Below are positions 9,203 through 16,510 of a stretch of 64,000 nt of DNA, one piece after another. The notes below the pieces were generated by a model. The model was not told the DNA's origin and did not search any database. It was given only the letters and a program-made list of their open reading frames with translations. The stretch comes from Nostoc linckia NIES-25 (lineage in GTDB: Bacteria; Cyanobacteriota; Cyanobacteriia; Cyanobacteriales; Nostocaceae): the NCBI RefSeq assembly GCF_002368035.1, contig NZ_AP018222.1, positions 868,001-932,000 of the forward strand, read 5' to 3'. The number at the start of each line of letters is the position of its first letter. Position 1 is the first letter of the stretch. Both the position numbers and the translations under genes were made by a program.

Positions 9203-10687
9203 ATGAACGGGCAAAATCAAAACCAGGGTAATTGCAATCGCCAAAATTTAACATCAAAGACATATCCCCCATCTACATATAAGGATGCAAACGCAGACTC
9301 AAGGGATTTGTTCGCCGATATGTTTGCAGATTTTGAGCCGCCCAACACCACAGACGGTAGCTACAGAGGAACAATGGCGAAAATTAAAGCAACAGAACTA
9401 CAGTATCAAGCAGTTTTTGAGCAGAAGTTAGTCGAAGCTAATAGTAATTTAAAAAGGGATAGAGTTAAAGTTAGCATTAAACAAACTGGCAATTCCCTCC
9501 AGTTACGAGCTACCCTACCATTAAAACCAGGCGATTGCAGCTTAGGTAAGGAAAAAAAGCAGTATGACTTGTCTCTAGGGATACCAGCAAATTTAGAGGG
9601 ATTAAAAACTGCGATCGAGGAAAGTTACGAGTTGGGTAAATTAATCGCTCGTCATACTTTCGAGTGGAATGAGAAGTATTTAGGAATTAAGTCTAGAGAG
9701 AAGCAAGAGATAAAAACCATTGGGGAATTATTAGATATATTTGCGGAAAAATATTATAAAAACCGTCAGCAGACTATCACCAGTCAAAATACTTTTGCTA
9801 ACTATATATCTGTAATTAAAAGAAACTTTCCTTTAACCACTTTGGCAACAAAAAATAACTTTGAGGAAATTATTAATTCATTTCAGGGAAATAAAAAAAA
9901 TGAACTGATTGCCGTAACTTCTGTCTTTATTAAAACCTTTCAGTTGGGATTTACACTCGATGTGACACGCGATAATGTCACCCCAGCCCATCGAGAAATC
10001 CCCGACGATGATAAAATAGTGGGTTCTTTTGAGCTATTTGAAAAATTCGCCCTCAATCGCAAAAATACAAACATCAGTGATGAAATCGACACCTGGGAAA
10101 TGTGGCGTTGGGTATATGGAATGTTAGCAACTTTTGGGTTAAGACCAAGGGAATTATTTGTGCAACCAGATATTAATTGGTGGATATCTTCTCAAAATAT
10201 CGACCATACTTGGAAAGTCAATAAAAATACAAAAACTGGATATCGAGAAGTTATACCTTTTGTACCAGAATGGCTAGAATTATTTGATTTACAAAATCCC
10301 AAACCATTAAAGATTTTAGAAAAAAAGGTGACAAAAATTGCATCTGTGCAAAATATTAATTGGATGCGGAGAGATATATCCAGATGGTTTAAAAAAGTGG
10401 GAATTGAGTTTCAACCCTACGATTTGCGCCATGCTTGCGCGATTCGATCGCATCTTCAGGGAATACCCATCAAAGCCGCAGCAGACAATTTAGGTCATAC
10501 TGTTGATGAACATACAAAAACCTATCAGCGTTGGTTTGGCATTGAAAACCGTAAAAAAGCCTTTGGTGAGGTAATTAGTCAAAAGTCATTAATTGAATTG
10601 CAAAAGAATGAAATATTGGCGCTTAGGATGGAGAATGAAAGATTAAAGTTGGAGGTGGAAAGGTGGAAATTATCAGGGAATCTATAA
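9203..10687 (+). CDS. xisC: XisC, site-specific tyrosine recombinase for the hupL element
   Basis: This 494-residue recombinase should cut and rejoin the 16-bp repeats to excise the element. The C-terminal catalytic domain shows the first Arg in FGLRPRELF (about residue 313), the second box QPYDLRHACAIRS (about 403-415), LGHTVDEHTKTYQRWF with the nucleophilic Tyr (about residue 439), and a coiled C-terminal helix. Box II has Tyr where most integrases have His (YDLRH rather than HxLRH), the substitution known for XisA/XisC. The ATG lies 116 bp inside the border repeat. The length matches PCC 7120 XisC closely. It appears intact. Confidence 0.95.
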   Translation: MNGQNQNQGNCNRQNLTSKTYPPSTYKDANADSRDLFADMFADFEPPNTTDGSYRGTMAKIKATELQYQAVFEQKLVEANSNLKRDRVKVSIKQTGNSLQLRATLPLKPGDCSLGKEKKQYDLSLGIPANLEGLKTAIEESYELGKLIARHTFEWNEKYLGIKSREKQEIKTIGELLDIFAEKYYKNRQQTITSQNTFANYISVIKRNFPLTTLATKNNFEEIINSFQGNKKNELIAVTSVFIKTFQLGFTLDVTRDNVTPAHREIPDDDKIVGSFELFEKFALNRKNTNISDEIDTWEMWRWVYGMLATFGLRPRELFVQPDINWWISSQNIDHTWKVNKNTKTGYREVIPFVPEWLELFDLQNPKPLKILEKKVTKIASVQNINWMRRDISRWFKKVGIEFQPYDLRHACAIRSHLQGIPIKAAADNLGHTVDEHTKTYQRWFGIENRKKAFGEVISQKSLIELQKNEILALRMENERLKLEVERWKLSGNL

Positions 10688-10792
10688 ATAAACCGAACTG
10701 AAACCTTTTTTATATTGTTGGTGAATAATTATAAAAACTTCATCTTCAGTTAAAACAGTTGGCAAATATTTATATTTCTTGGCGCGAACCAT
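10682..10792 (-). pseudogene. Short integrase-like remnant
   Basis: A 36-codon open stretch, overlapping the end of xisC on the other strand, reads MVRAKKYKYLPTVLTEDEVF. LPxVLTxxEV is the junction just before the catalytic domain of XerC/integron-type tyrosine recombinases. Nothing else of such a gene remains. This may be a relic of a second recombinase or a chance match. The rest of 10793-11005 shows no gene. Confidence 0.35.
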
Positions 10793-11005
10793 ATTAACTT
10801 TCAAATCTAAATCTTATGTTAATACATCTTTGTTACAAAAAGAGGTAGTTGTAATGCTTGGTTTATCAGAATTTATAAAAAGATTACATGGAAATATTCC
10901 GTATAATAACATAGTTATACGATTCAAATTACTTGTGATAAAATAGCCGCAGAGTTATCAGTAAAACCTGCAAGCTGAGTTGCTCAAAGCGTATACAGTC
11001 TCAGA

Positions 11006-11845
11006 ATGAAGAAAAACAAACAAGTGAAATTTAAGGGTGGAAAAGAAGGATACTGTAATATTTGTGGACAGTATTCTAAACTTACACGAGATCATATTCC
11101 TCCTCAAGGTTGTGTCAAGGCAACAAATGTTGATTTGCGAACACTAGGGCAATATCTTACGGAACCAAGTGGAAAACCAGTTAATTCTCAAAGTGGACTT
11201 AACTTACTTTCTATTTGCGGAAACTGCAATAACAATTTGCTGGGTACAGAGTATGATCGAGAATTGATTGAAGTCTCTAAAAAAGTAGCTACTCTGGTGA
11301 GAGTAAAACAAGAGCTTGGGTTCTCTTTACCGGAAACAATAAAATTAAGTGTGAAGCCTCAAAGATTAGTTAGAGCTGTAATCGGACACATTCTAGCTGG
11401 TAAGTTACCCACTCCTGGTCAACCTCCTATTTCTGCACCTTTTCCAAATGCTCTAAGAAATTATTTTTTAGATACTTCTAGTGCTATACCAAACAACATT
11501 GAAGTCTATTACTGGGTATACCCATCTAATAAACAGATTGTTATTGATTCACTCGGTATAGGCTCAGGCATAGGAGAGGGATTCATCTCTGGTAGCTGCT
11601 TGCTCAAGTTTTTTCCATTAGCCTTTTGGATAGTTTGGGATAAGCCACCCTCTTTTCCAATAAACTTAAAGAAAATATCAAGCGAGAATTTCAAGGGTTT
11701 AGATGAAAGCTGTGAAATAGTAGTTGACTTGCGAAATTTACCGCCTCTTAACTATCCAGAAGTACCTGGCGAAAGTAGATATATCATGTTTCGTAATGAT
11801 TCGACTGTATTAGCACAACCAAGGAAGCCAAAAGGATTTGGATAG
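11006..11845 (+). CDS. HNH-type zinc-finger endonuclease-like protein
   Basis: This 279-residue protein has an N-terminal HNH-like module: YCNICGQYSKLTRDHIPPQG (about residues 17-36), then LSICGNCNNNLLGTEYDREL (about 69-88). The two CxxC pairs would bind zinc, and the DH and N residues form the active site. The remaining ~190 residues are not recognised. The gene is on the same strand as xisC, inside the hupL element. It could be a defence nuclease or part of a lost system. Confidence 0.75.
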   Translation: MKKNKQVKFKGGKEGYCNICGQYSKLTRDHIPPQGCVKATNVDLRTLGQYLTEPSGKPVNSQSGLNLLSICGNCNNNLLGTEYDRELIEVSKKVATLVRVKQELGFSLPETIKLSVKPQRLVRAVIGHILAGKLPTPGQPPISAPFPNALRNYFLDTSSAIPNNIEVYYWVYPSNKQIVIDSLGIGSGIGEGFISGSCLLKFFPLAFWIVWDKPPSFPINLKKISSENFKGLDESCEIVVDLRNLPPLNYPEVPGESRYIMFRNDSTVLAQPRKPKGFG

Positions 11846-12212
11846 GGCATAAATCGAGAGATTTTATCTTCGAGTTACGTTACATTTGCAGGGGTCGCTA
11901 TTTTATTCACGCCGTATAACCGTTAAACATCTTTGAGAAAAGCGATCGCTAATATCGAGTTAGTGCGATCGCCGCTCTTGTAGGGTGCGTTCCCTACGAT
12001 AACTCCTAATTACTTTGCCGATAAATTTCTCTTAACGCACCAAGATTGTGGACTTTAAGCAAGCGATCGCAGTGCGATCGCTATAATAAAACCAGTATCG
12101 CTTGGAAAAATCAACAATGCCCATTACGCTAGAAATGTTAATATTTATATGCAAAAAAAGTAACTTGCTAAATATGTAAAATTCAGCATTCACTTATAAA
12201 ACTCAGCTAAGA
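11846..12212. other. HIP1-rich spacer within the element
   Basis: No gene is visible. The stretch contains several GCGATCGC octamers (around 11942, 12063 and others) and one copy of the module GTTAAACATCTTTGAG followed by a HIP1 site (about 11922-11949). That module recurs at about 13417 and 14322. Short inverted pieces such as GTAGGGTGCGTTCCCTAC are also present. Confidence 0.6.
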
Positions 12213-12632
12213 ATGTCACGACGAGATGATTTACATTTCTCCCTACGTCGCACCCTCGAAAAAGATGGGTGGACAATCACAGACGATCCATTGATTTTGG
12301 TATTAGAGCAAACCCTGCTAAAAGCTGATTTGGGAGCCGAGAAGTTTTTTACAGCTGAAAAAGAGGGACGTAAAATTGCCGTTGAAGTCAAAGATTTTGA
12401 TGCCGTCTCTGCGATCAGCGAACTGGAAAAAACAATGGGGCAACTTCAGCTTTATCAATGGGCATTGGAGGAGCAAGAACCTGAGCGTGAGTTATTCCTG
12501 GCTGTGAGTCAACACATCTACATCAAGCATTTTCAAAAGCCAATTTTTCAGTTGGCTGTCCAGCGCAACAAAATTAACTTGTTAGTCTACGAACCCAGCC
12601 AGGAGGTTATTCTGCAATGGATCAAACCTTGA
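12213..12632 (+). CDS. xisH: XisH-family protein
   Basis: This 139-residue protein matches the XisH family, first named as an excision-controlling factor of the nifD-adjacent fdxN element. It shows KDGWTITDDPLILVLEQTLL near residues 17-36, then FFTAEKEGRKIAVEVKDFDA with the E-V-K of a PD-(D/E)XK-like nuclease fold (about residues 50-69), and the QLYQWALEEQEPERELFLAV helix-strand. The stop overlaps xisI by 16 bp. In the fdxN element XisH and XisI act with XisF; XisC is believed not to need them. Their role here is open, and many xisHI copies in cyanobacteria lie away from excision elements. Confidence 0.9.
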   Translation: MSRRDDLHFSLRRTLEKDGWTITDDPLILVLEQTLLKADLGAEKFFTAEKEGRKIAVEVKDFDAVSAISELEKTMGQLQLYQWALEEQEPERELFLAVSQHIYIKHFQKPIFQLAVQRNKINLLVYEPSQEVILQWIKP

Positions 12633-12961
12633 GTTATGCAGACATTCTAAAAAAGACAGTACAAGAAGCGGTTGTCAATCAACCCCGTTTACAGGCGATC
12701 AAACTCTATCCGGTTTGCGATACTGAATCCGGCCATTTTCTGGTGCTAGCAACGGGTTGGATTAAACAACGCCGGATGGACACCATTCTGTTTCATGCGC
12801 GTTTAGTAGAGCAGCAAATCATCATTGAAGAAGACAACTTTGAGGAGAGTTTAACCCAAGCTCTTATTGTTGGGGGTATCAAAAAAGAGGACATTGTGAC
12901 CCATTTAGAACCTGCATTTACATGCACAGAAGTGCGATCGCCAAGCTCAAACAAGAATTAA
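12617..12961 (+). CDS. xisI: XisI-family protein with an altered C-terminus
   Basis: This 114-residue protein matches XisI: YADILKKTVQEAVVNQPRLQ, then LVLATGWIKQRRMDTILFHA and IIEEDNFEESLTQALI with a GIKKEDIV end. Family members normally finish with a conserved PP(E/S)xRxYTEFAVA-like tail. Here the tail is EPAFTCTEVRSPSSNKN, and its last ~9 codons come from a duplicated piece of the DUF6036 gene (see 12930-13021). The core looks intact but the C-terminus has probably been replaced by recombination, so function is uncertain. Confidence 0.8.
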   Translation: MDQTLSYADILKKTVQEAVVNQPRLQAIKLYPVCDTESGHFLVLATGWIKQRRMDTILFHARLVEQQIIIEEDNFEESLTQALIVGGIKKEDIVTHLEPAFTCTEVRSPSSNKN

Positions 12962-13021
12962 ACATCTATCGAATTGGCATCTTTGCAGGATTTCTTGCCC
13001 CCTGTTCCAGGATGGCGTAAT
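12930..13021 (+). pseudogene. Duplicated fragment of the DUF6036 gene
   Basis: About 90 bp here match 13659-13748 closely: GCGATCGCCAAGCTCAAACA, then a segment encoding IELASPQDFLPPLPGWR with small changes. The piece carries no start. It supplies the 3' end of xisI on one side and the end of the toxin remnant on the other strand. Confidence 0.8.
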
Positions 13022-13116
13022 AGAAACACATCTCGAACATGAAGTGAGCCTGGAAAAATATCGCTCAAACGAGTAGATAATTTAGGGGATAAGTTTTCAT
13101 CAGACAGTAATTTCAT
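12958..13116 (-). pseudogene. DUF5615 PIN-like toxin, truncated and chimeric
   Basis: Thirty residues at the start, MKLLSDENLSPKLSTRLSDI FPGSLHVRDV, are the typical N-terminus of a DUF5615 toxin (MKLL-DENLSP, FPGS-HV-D). The reading frame then enters the duplicated DUF6036 fragment and stops after 52 residues, so the catalytic C-terminal part is missing. The ATG overlaps the TGA of the DUF433 antitoxin gene by 4 bp (ATGA), the usual coupling. This is a disabled toxin beside an intact antitoxin. Confidence 0.8.
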
Positions 13117-13343
13117 GCTGATAATGGAGAAATCATGAGCCGACGTTCACGGTCAGCCGCATAAGCAATACAAGCTTTTAAATCTTCTCGCGTTAGATCG
13201 GGAAAATCATCAAGAATTTCTGCTTCGGTCATCTCGGATGCTAGGTATTCAAGCACCTCATAAACTGTAATTCGCAAGCCACGTACACAAGGCTTACCAC
13301 CGCGTTTATTGGGTTCAATTGTAATATAGTCTCTGTAATTCAT
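13113..13343 (-). CDS. DUF433 antitoxin-like protein
   Basis: This DUF433 protein of about 76 residues begins MNYRDYITIEPNKRGGKPCV and continues RGLRITVYEVLEYLASEMTE and DFPDLTREDLKACIAYAADR, the winged-helix pattern of the family. The ATG at 13343 fits the family start better than the one five codons upstream. It is followed, with a 4-bp overlap, by a truncated DUF5615 toxin. It may persist as an antitoxin without a toxin or as a plain repressor. Confidence 0.88.
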   Translation of the reverse strand: MNYRDYITIEPNKRGGKPCVRGLRITVYEVLEYLASEMTEAEILDDFPDLTREDLKACIAYAADRERRLMISPLSA

Positions 13344-13513
13344 AGGTGGCGAGTGCATTTTTGCAAAATTACCTCATAATACCATGTATTTCTGCTAAAA
13401 TCTCAATAATTTGACTGTTAAACATCTTTGAGTGCGATCGCTCAACATCCAAACAAATAAATCAATAAAAATATGCGAGCGAACGTTGATGCTCAAAAGT
13501 TAGAACGAAGTAA

Positions 13514-14026
13514 ATGCAAGTCTTGGGTAGAGAAGCCCAGGGTTCAGGCTGCATCTACTTTACAGGTGGAGCTAGTGCGCTACTAATTGGATGGCGCAAC
13601 TCGACAGTTGATGTCGATATTCGTCTAGACCCTGAACCACCAGGCATTTTTCAAGCGATCGCCAAGCTCAAACAAGAATTGAACATCAATATCGAATTGG
13701 CATCTCCGCAGGATTTCTTGCCACCTCTTCCAGGATGGCGTGATAGAAGCGTATTCATTGGCAAACGAGGTCAAATTTCGTTTTATCACTATGATTTTAC
13801 AGCTCAAGCCCTTTCTAAGCTATCCAGGGGATTTGACCGTGACATTAAAGATATTGAAGCCATGTATGAACAGAAATTATTCTCTTTGAGTGAGCTACGG
13901 AATTGTTTTGAAGCAATTGCACCTGAACTAATCAGATTTCCCTCTCTTAACCCTGATGTACTTAGAAGCAGAGTCGAGAACTTTATTGAACGTTTTGAAG
14001 ATAAGCAGGAGGAGGATCGATTATGA
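13514..14026 (+). CDS. DUF6036 nucleotidyltransferase-like protein, 5' end frame-disrupted
   Basis: This 170-residue protein has the DUF6036 core IYFTGGASALLIGWRNSTVD VDIRLDPEPPG, in which the GG-S and DVDIR residues resemble the GS-x-D-x-D active site of small nucleotidyltransferases. The likely original start is ATG 13473: its frame encodes MRANVDAQKLER and then shifts near 13510 relative to the main frame. The gene has therefore lost or gained a base or two, or now starts at ATG 13514. TGA overlaps the next ATG (ATGA). The pair resembles nucleotidyltransferase toxin-antitoxin operons; which gene would be toxic is unclear. Confidence 0.7.
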   Translation: MQVLGREAQGSGCIYFTGGASALLIGWRNSTVDVDIRLDPEPPGIFQAIAKLKQELNINIELASPQDFLPPLPGWRDRSVFIGKRGQISFYHYDFTAQALSKLSRGFDRDIKDIEAMYEQKLFSLSELRNCFEAIAPELIRFPSLNPDVLRSRVENFIERFEDKQEEDRL

Positions 14027-14337
14027 ATCTCAATGAGTTGCCAGGAGCCGAGATCATCTTGCCTGGACTCACGGATCTTCACAATGGTGAGTGCAATACA
14101 ATTGGGGCATTGCTAGTTGCGATCGCGGCAGGGCGCTTAACTCAAGCCGGTTTAGATATCCCTAAAGACTGCTTAGTTTCAGAGCCAGAGCTAACCTTAT
14201 ATGCCCGTCTCCAAGATGAACGAGACGATGCTTATGTTTATTATAATGCTTTGCTAAATGTCCTCAATAGCTTTTGCAATGCACTCGAACTCAGTTATAA
14301 ATATAAGCCGTCTAACTTCACAGTTAAACATTTTTGA
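14023..14337 (+). CDS. Small protein coupled to the DUF6036 gene
   Basis: This 104-residue soluble protein is not recognised. It starts MNLNELPGAEIILPGLTDLH and contains a helical region, LLVAIAAGRLTQAGLDIP, and an acidic segment, LQDERDDAYVYYNALLNVL. It overlaps the DUF6036 stop by 4 bp, so it is probably its partner, for instance an antitoxin. The last codons and stop (TVKHF) are supplied by the dispersed GTTAAACATTTTTGA module, so the native 3' end may have been lost. Confidence 0.65.
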   Translation: MNLNELPGAEIILPGLTDLHNGECNTIGALLVAIAAGRLTQAGLDIPKDCLVSEPELTLYARLQDERDDAYVYYNALLNVLNSFCNALELSYKYKPSNFTVKHF

Positions 14338-14375
14338 GAAGTGCGATCGCTCAATTTTCAAACAAAGAATTAAAA

Positions 14376-15307
14376 TACTCACGCCCGAATCACAGTAATC
14401 GCACGCTGATTTTGGGTCAGCACTACCTGAGTTGACAAACGTTCTTCCATTGGTAGGGCATTTTTACGCCTGTCAAACACAAATAACCAACCAAAATCCA
14501 ACCCCAAACGCCCTAAATAAGATTCTAATTGCTCAATACCCTCACTCAGGGGGTCGCGCTTTTTCTCCCGCCATACCTTTAACTCGATACCTAAGGTGAC
14601 ATCTTTGTAACGCAGACATAAATCCATTCTGTCACTACCAATTGCATATTCCCTCTCTAGGGTTCCACCACCGTTAACAACACGATGCAAGAAAGCCATT
14701 AATACGATGTGGGGGGCGATTTCATGGTAGCCAGTACTACCTAATAATGGTTCCCCGTGCTGTCGCCAAAACTTGAGAAATGCTGTTAGTAATGCATCTA
14801 TATTTAACTCTCCTCCTGGTGTTAACCAAGTCGGTGCAATCACTGGTAGAGATGCCATTGGCGTCACAGTTAATACCCTGGGTAAAACTTCCCGATAAAT
14901 TGGATTAGCAATGGTTAATCCACCCTGAGGATGCATTTTACACAATCCCAAATCAATCACAAATTGAATATCATCGTTGGGTATATCCCCCAATTCCAAA
15001 CCTGCTAATATCGGCTCGATAATCGCTTTTATTCTTGGTTCCCGTAAGCGTTCGGCTAAACTATCGAGATGAGTATCTTGACGGGCAATTAATATTTCTT
15101 TGGCTTGTAAAATATGTTCTTTTGTAATAGCAATATTTCTATCCTTAACCATTTTTTCCACAACTTCTTTAGCCAGAGCATTAACTAACCAAGGTTGTCC
15201 TTGAGTGAAATCAAAGGCTGTTGCAGTTGCCTCTGGAGTAAAAATTTGTCCTGTCTCTTCTGTATGTTGTTGATATAGTTCTGCAACTTCCTCTGCATTA
15301 AAATTTC
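14376..15307. repeat. 932-bp direct repeat, copy A
   Basis: By eye this block matches 20013-20944 at a constant offset of 5,637 bp with two mismatches (near 14406 and 14940). Identity falls abruptly beyond 15307. It covers the 3' two thirds of the ATPase gene. Confidence 0.9.
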
Positions 15308-15953
15308 GCAGAGTAATGGAACTGACTTTAATATTAAAAGGACTGGATGTGTTTAATCGGTCACTACCACCCGATGCAACTTTATAATCCCGCACATCCC
15401 GCAAACCAATTAATCCTACAGATGAGGGGAAATTTTCTGGACGACTGCGATAGCCTTCACGTAACTGTCGTAAAACTGAAATTAGTGTTTGGTCTTGTAG
15501 GGAATCAATTTCATCTATAAATAATACTAACGGACGCTCGATAGCTCGTGACCAAGCTCTTAAATTTTCGCCAATTCTCTGGCCAGGCGCATTATAAACC
15601 CAAGTTGGGGGTTGTAGTTCTGGGGGTAAGTTATCCTCAATTGTATTTTGCCAAGTTCCCAAAATCGCTAACTCTGCCGCACTGGGGTCATGATTAAATG
15701 CACTTCCTACCTCTACCGATACCATTACTGCTGCATAACGTCCTGTATCGGTAAGTTGCTGTGCTAGAGCTAACATTGCTGTGGTTTTCCCTGTTTGTCG
15801 TGGTGCATGAAGGACAAAATAACTTTCTTGTTCAATCAGCATTGATAAGTCAGGGAGACGACTTGTGGCTGAGAGTGTATAGTGTTTTTCAGGTTTACAA
15901 GGGCCTGCAATATTAAACCAGCGAGACATGGGACTTTGCCAGTTGGCGAACAC
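14379..15953 (-). CDS. AAA ATPase with C-terminal PD-(D/E)XK nuclease domain, copy A
   Basis: This 524-residue protein has a P-loop, HAPRQTGKTTAM (about residues 49-60), Walker B, LVLFIDEIDSL (about 142-152), a middle winged-helix-like region, and a C-terminal nuclease-like core, RMDLCLRYKDVTLGIELKVW (about 448-467), with D and E-x-K. Such two-domain ATPase-nucleases are frequent in cyanobacterial accessory DNA, and their role is unknown. The last two thirds are identical in protein sequence to the copy at 20016-21599, while the first ~185 residues differ. It lies inside the hupL element and is probably transcribed alone. Confidence 0.88.
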   Translation of the reverse strand: MFANWQSPMSRWFNIAGPCKPEKHYTLSATSRLPDLSMLIEQESYFVLHAPRQTGKTTAMLALAQQLTDTGRYAAVMVSVEVGSAFNHDPSAAELAILGTWQNTIEDNLPPELQPPTWVYNAPGQRIGENLRAWSRAIERPLVLFIDEIDSLQDQTLISVLRQLREGYRSRPENFPSSVGLIGLRDVRDYKVASGGSDRLNTSSPFNIKVSSITLRNFNAEEVAELYQQHTEETGQIFTPEATATAFDFTQGQPWLVNALAKEVVEKMVKDRNIAITKEHILQAKEILIARQDTHLDSLAERLREPRIKAIIEPILAGLELGDIPNDDIQFVIDLGLCKMHPQGGLTIANPIYREVLPRVLTVTPMASLPVIAPTWLTPGGELNIDALLTAFLKFWRQHGEPLLGSTGYHEIAPHIVLMAFLHRVVNGGGTLEREYAIGSDRMDLCLRYKDVTLGIELKVWREKKRDPLSEGIEQLESYLGRLGLDFGWLFVFDRRKNALPMEERLSTQVVLTQNQRAITVIRA

Positions 15954-16258
15954 TTTAAGTTTAGACGATTTTAAGGTTGGGGATGGCAGGAAGGGCTAAT
16001 TGGGAATTTTTGTTTGTTTAAACATCGGGTAGATATACCGAATTATTCCGTCTATTACTCGGAAAAAGATAATAGCCAGAAAATTTATTGCCATTCACTC
16101 AGATTTAGGTAGTTATCTGGAAATTTTCTGTATAATATGTGGATATTGACGATATCCGCAAAAGTTCTTAATAAGATTATGACTAAATTACCTGTAATAC
16201 TTTATCGGGATGGATTGTTTGGTGTGATAGACGGAAAATTTCCGTCTAATAATATAGA
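15954..16258. other. Upstream region of ATPase A
   Basis: No gene is visible. The first ~50 bp (AGTTTAGACGATTTT and GGCAGGAAGGGCTAA) resemble the region upstream of ATPase B at 21600-21650, so the duplication included the promoter side. Two small palindromes follow: GGATAT/ATATCC at 16141-16157 and AGACGGAAA/TTTCCGTCT at 16229-16247. Confidence 0.6.
16229..16247. repeat. Perfect 9-bp inverted repeat
   Basis: AGACGGAAA and TTTCCGTCT flank one base, upstream of the SEFIR-GUN4 gene. A degenerate version of the same sequence occurs near 16044. It could be an operator or a weak terminator. Confidence 0.5.
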
Positions 16259-16510
16259 TTAGTCGTTTTCGTGTTGAGTTCTTGCCCTAATTCTTTGAAC
16301 TATTGATGAAGATGCAAAGCATGGGAGGGGTTTTAAGGTGAAGTAGTGGCAAAGGATAATCGCTACATCCAATTTTGATCTTGGAGGTTGAAAAATATAG
16401 GTTTCCCTGTTTTCAACCCTGTAAGTATCTACTGAAAGCGTTTCCGTTAACTCGTGGAGAGAGACTATAAAATCAATGGCAAGTTCATTCAAACCTTGGT
16501 GGAGAGACAG

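Noticed and set aside
16259..16492. Leftward 77-codon ORF overlapping the SEFIR-GUN4 start region
   Set aside because: No recognisable motif or ribosome-binding site, and it overlaps the divergent gene start. Random open frame more likely.
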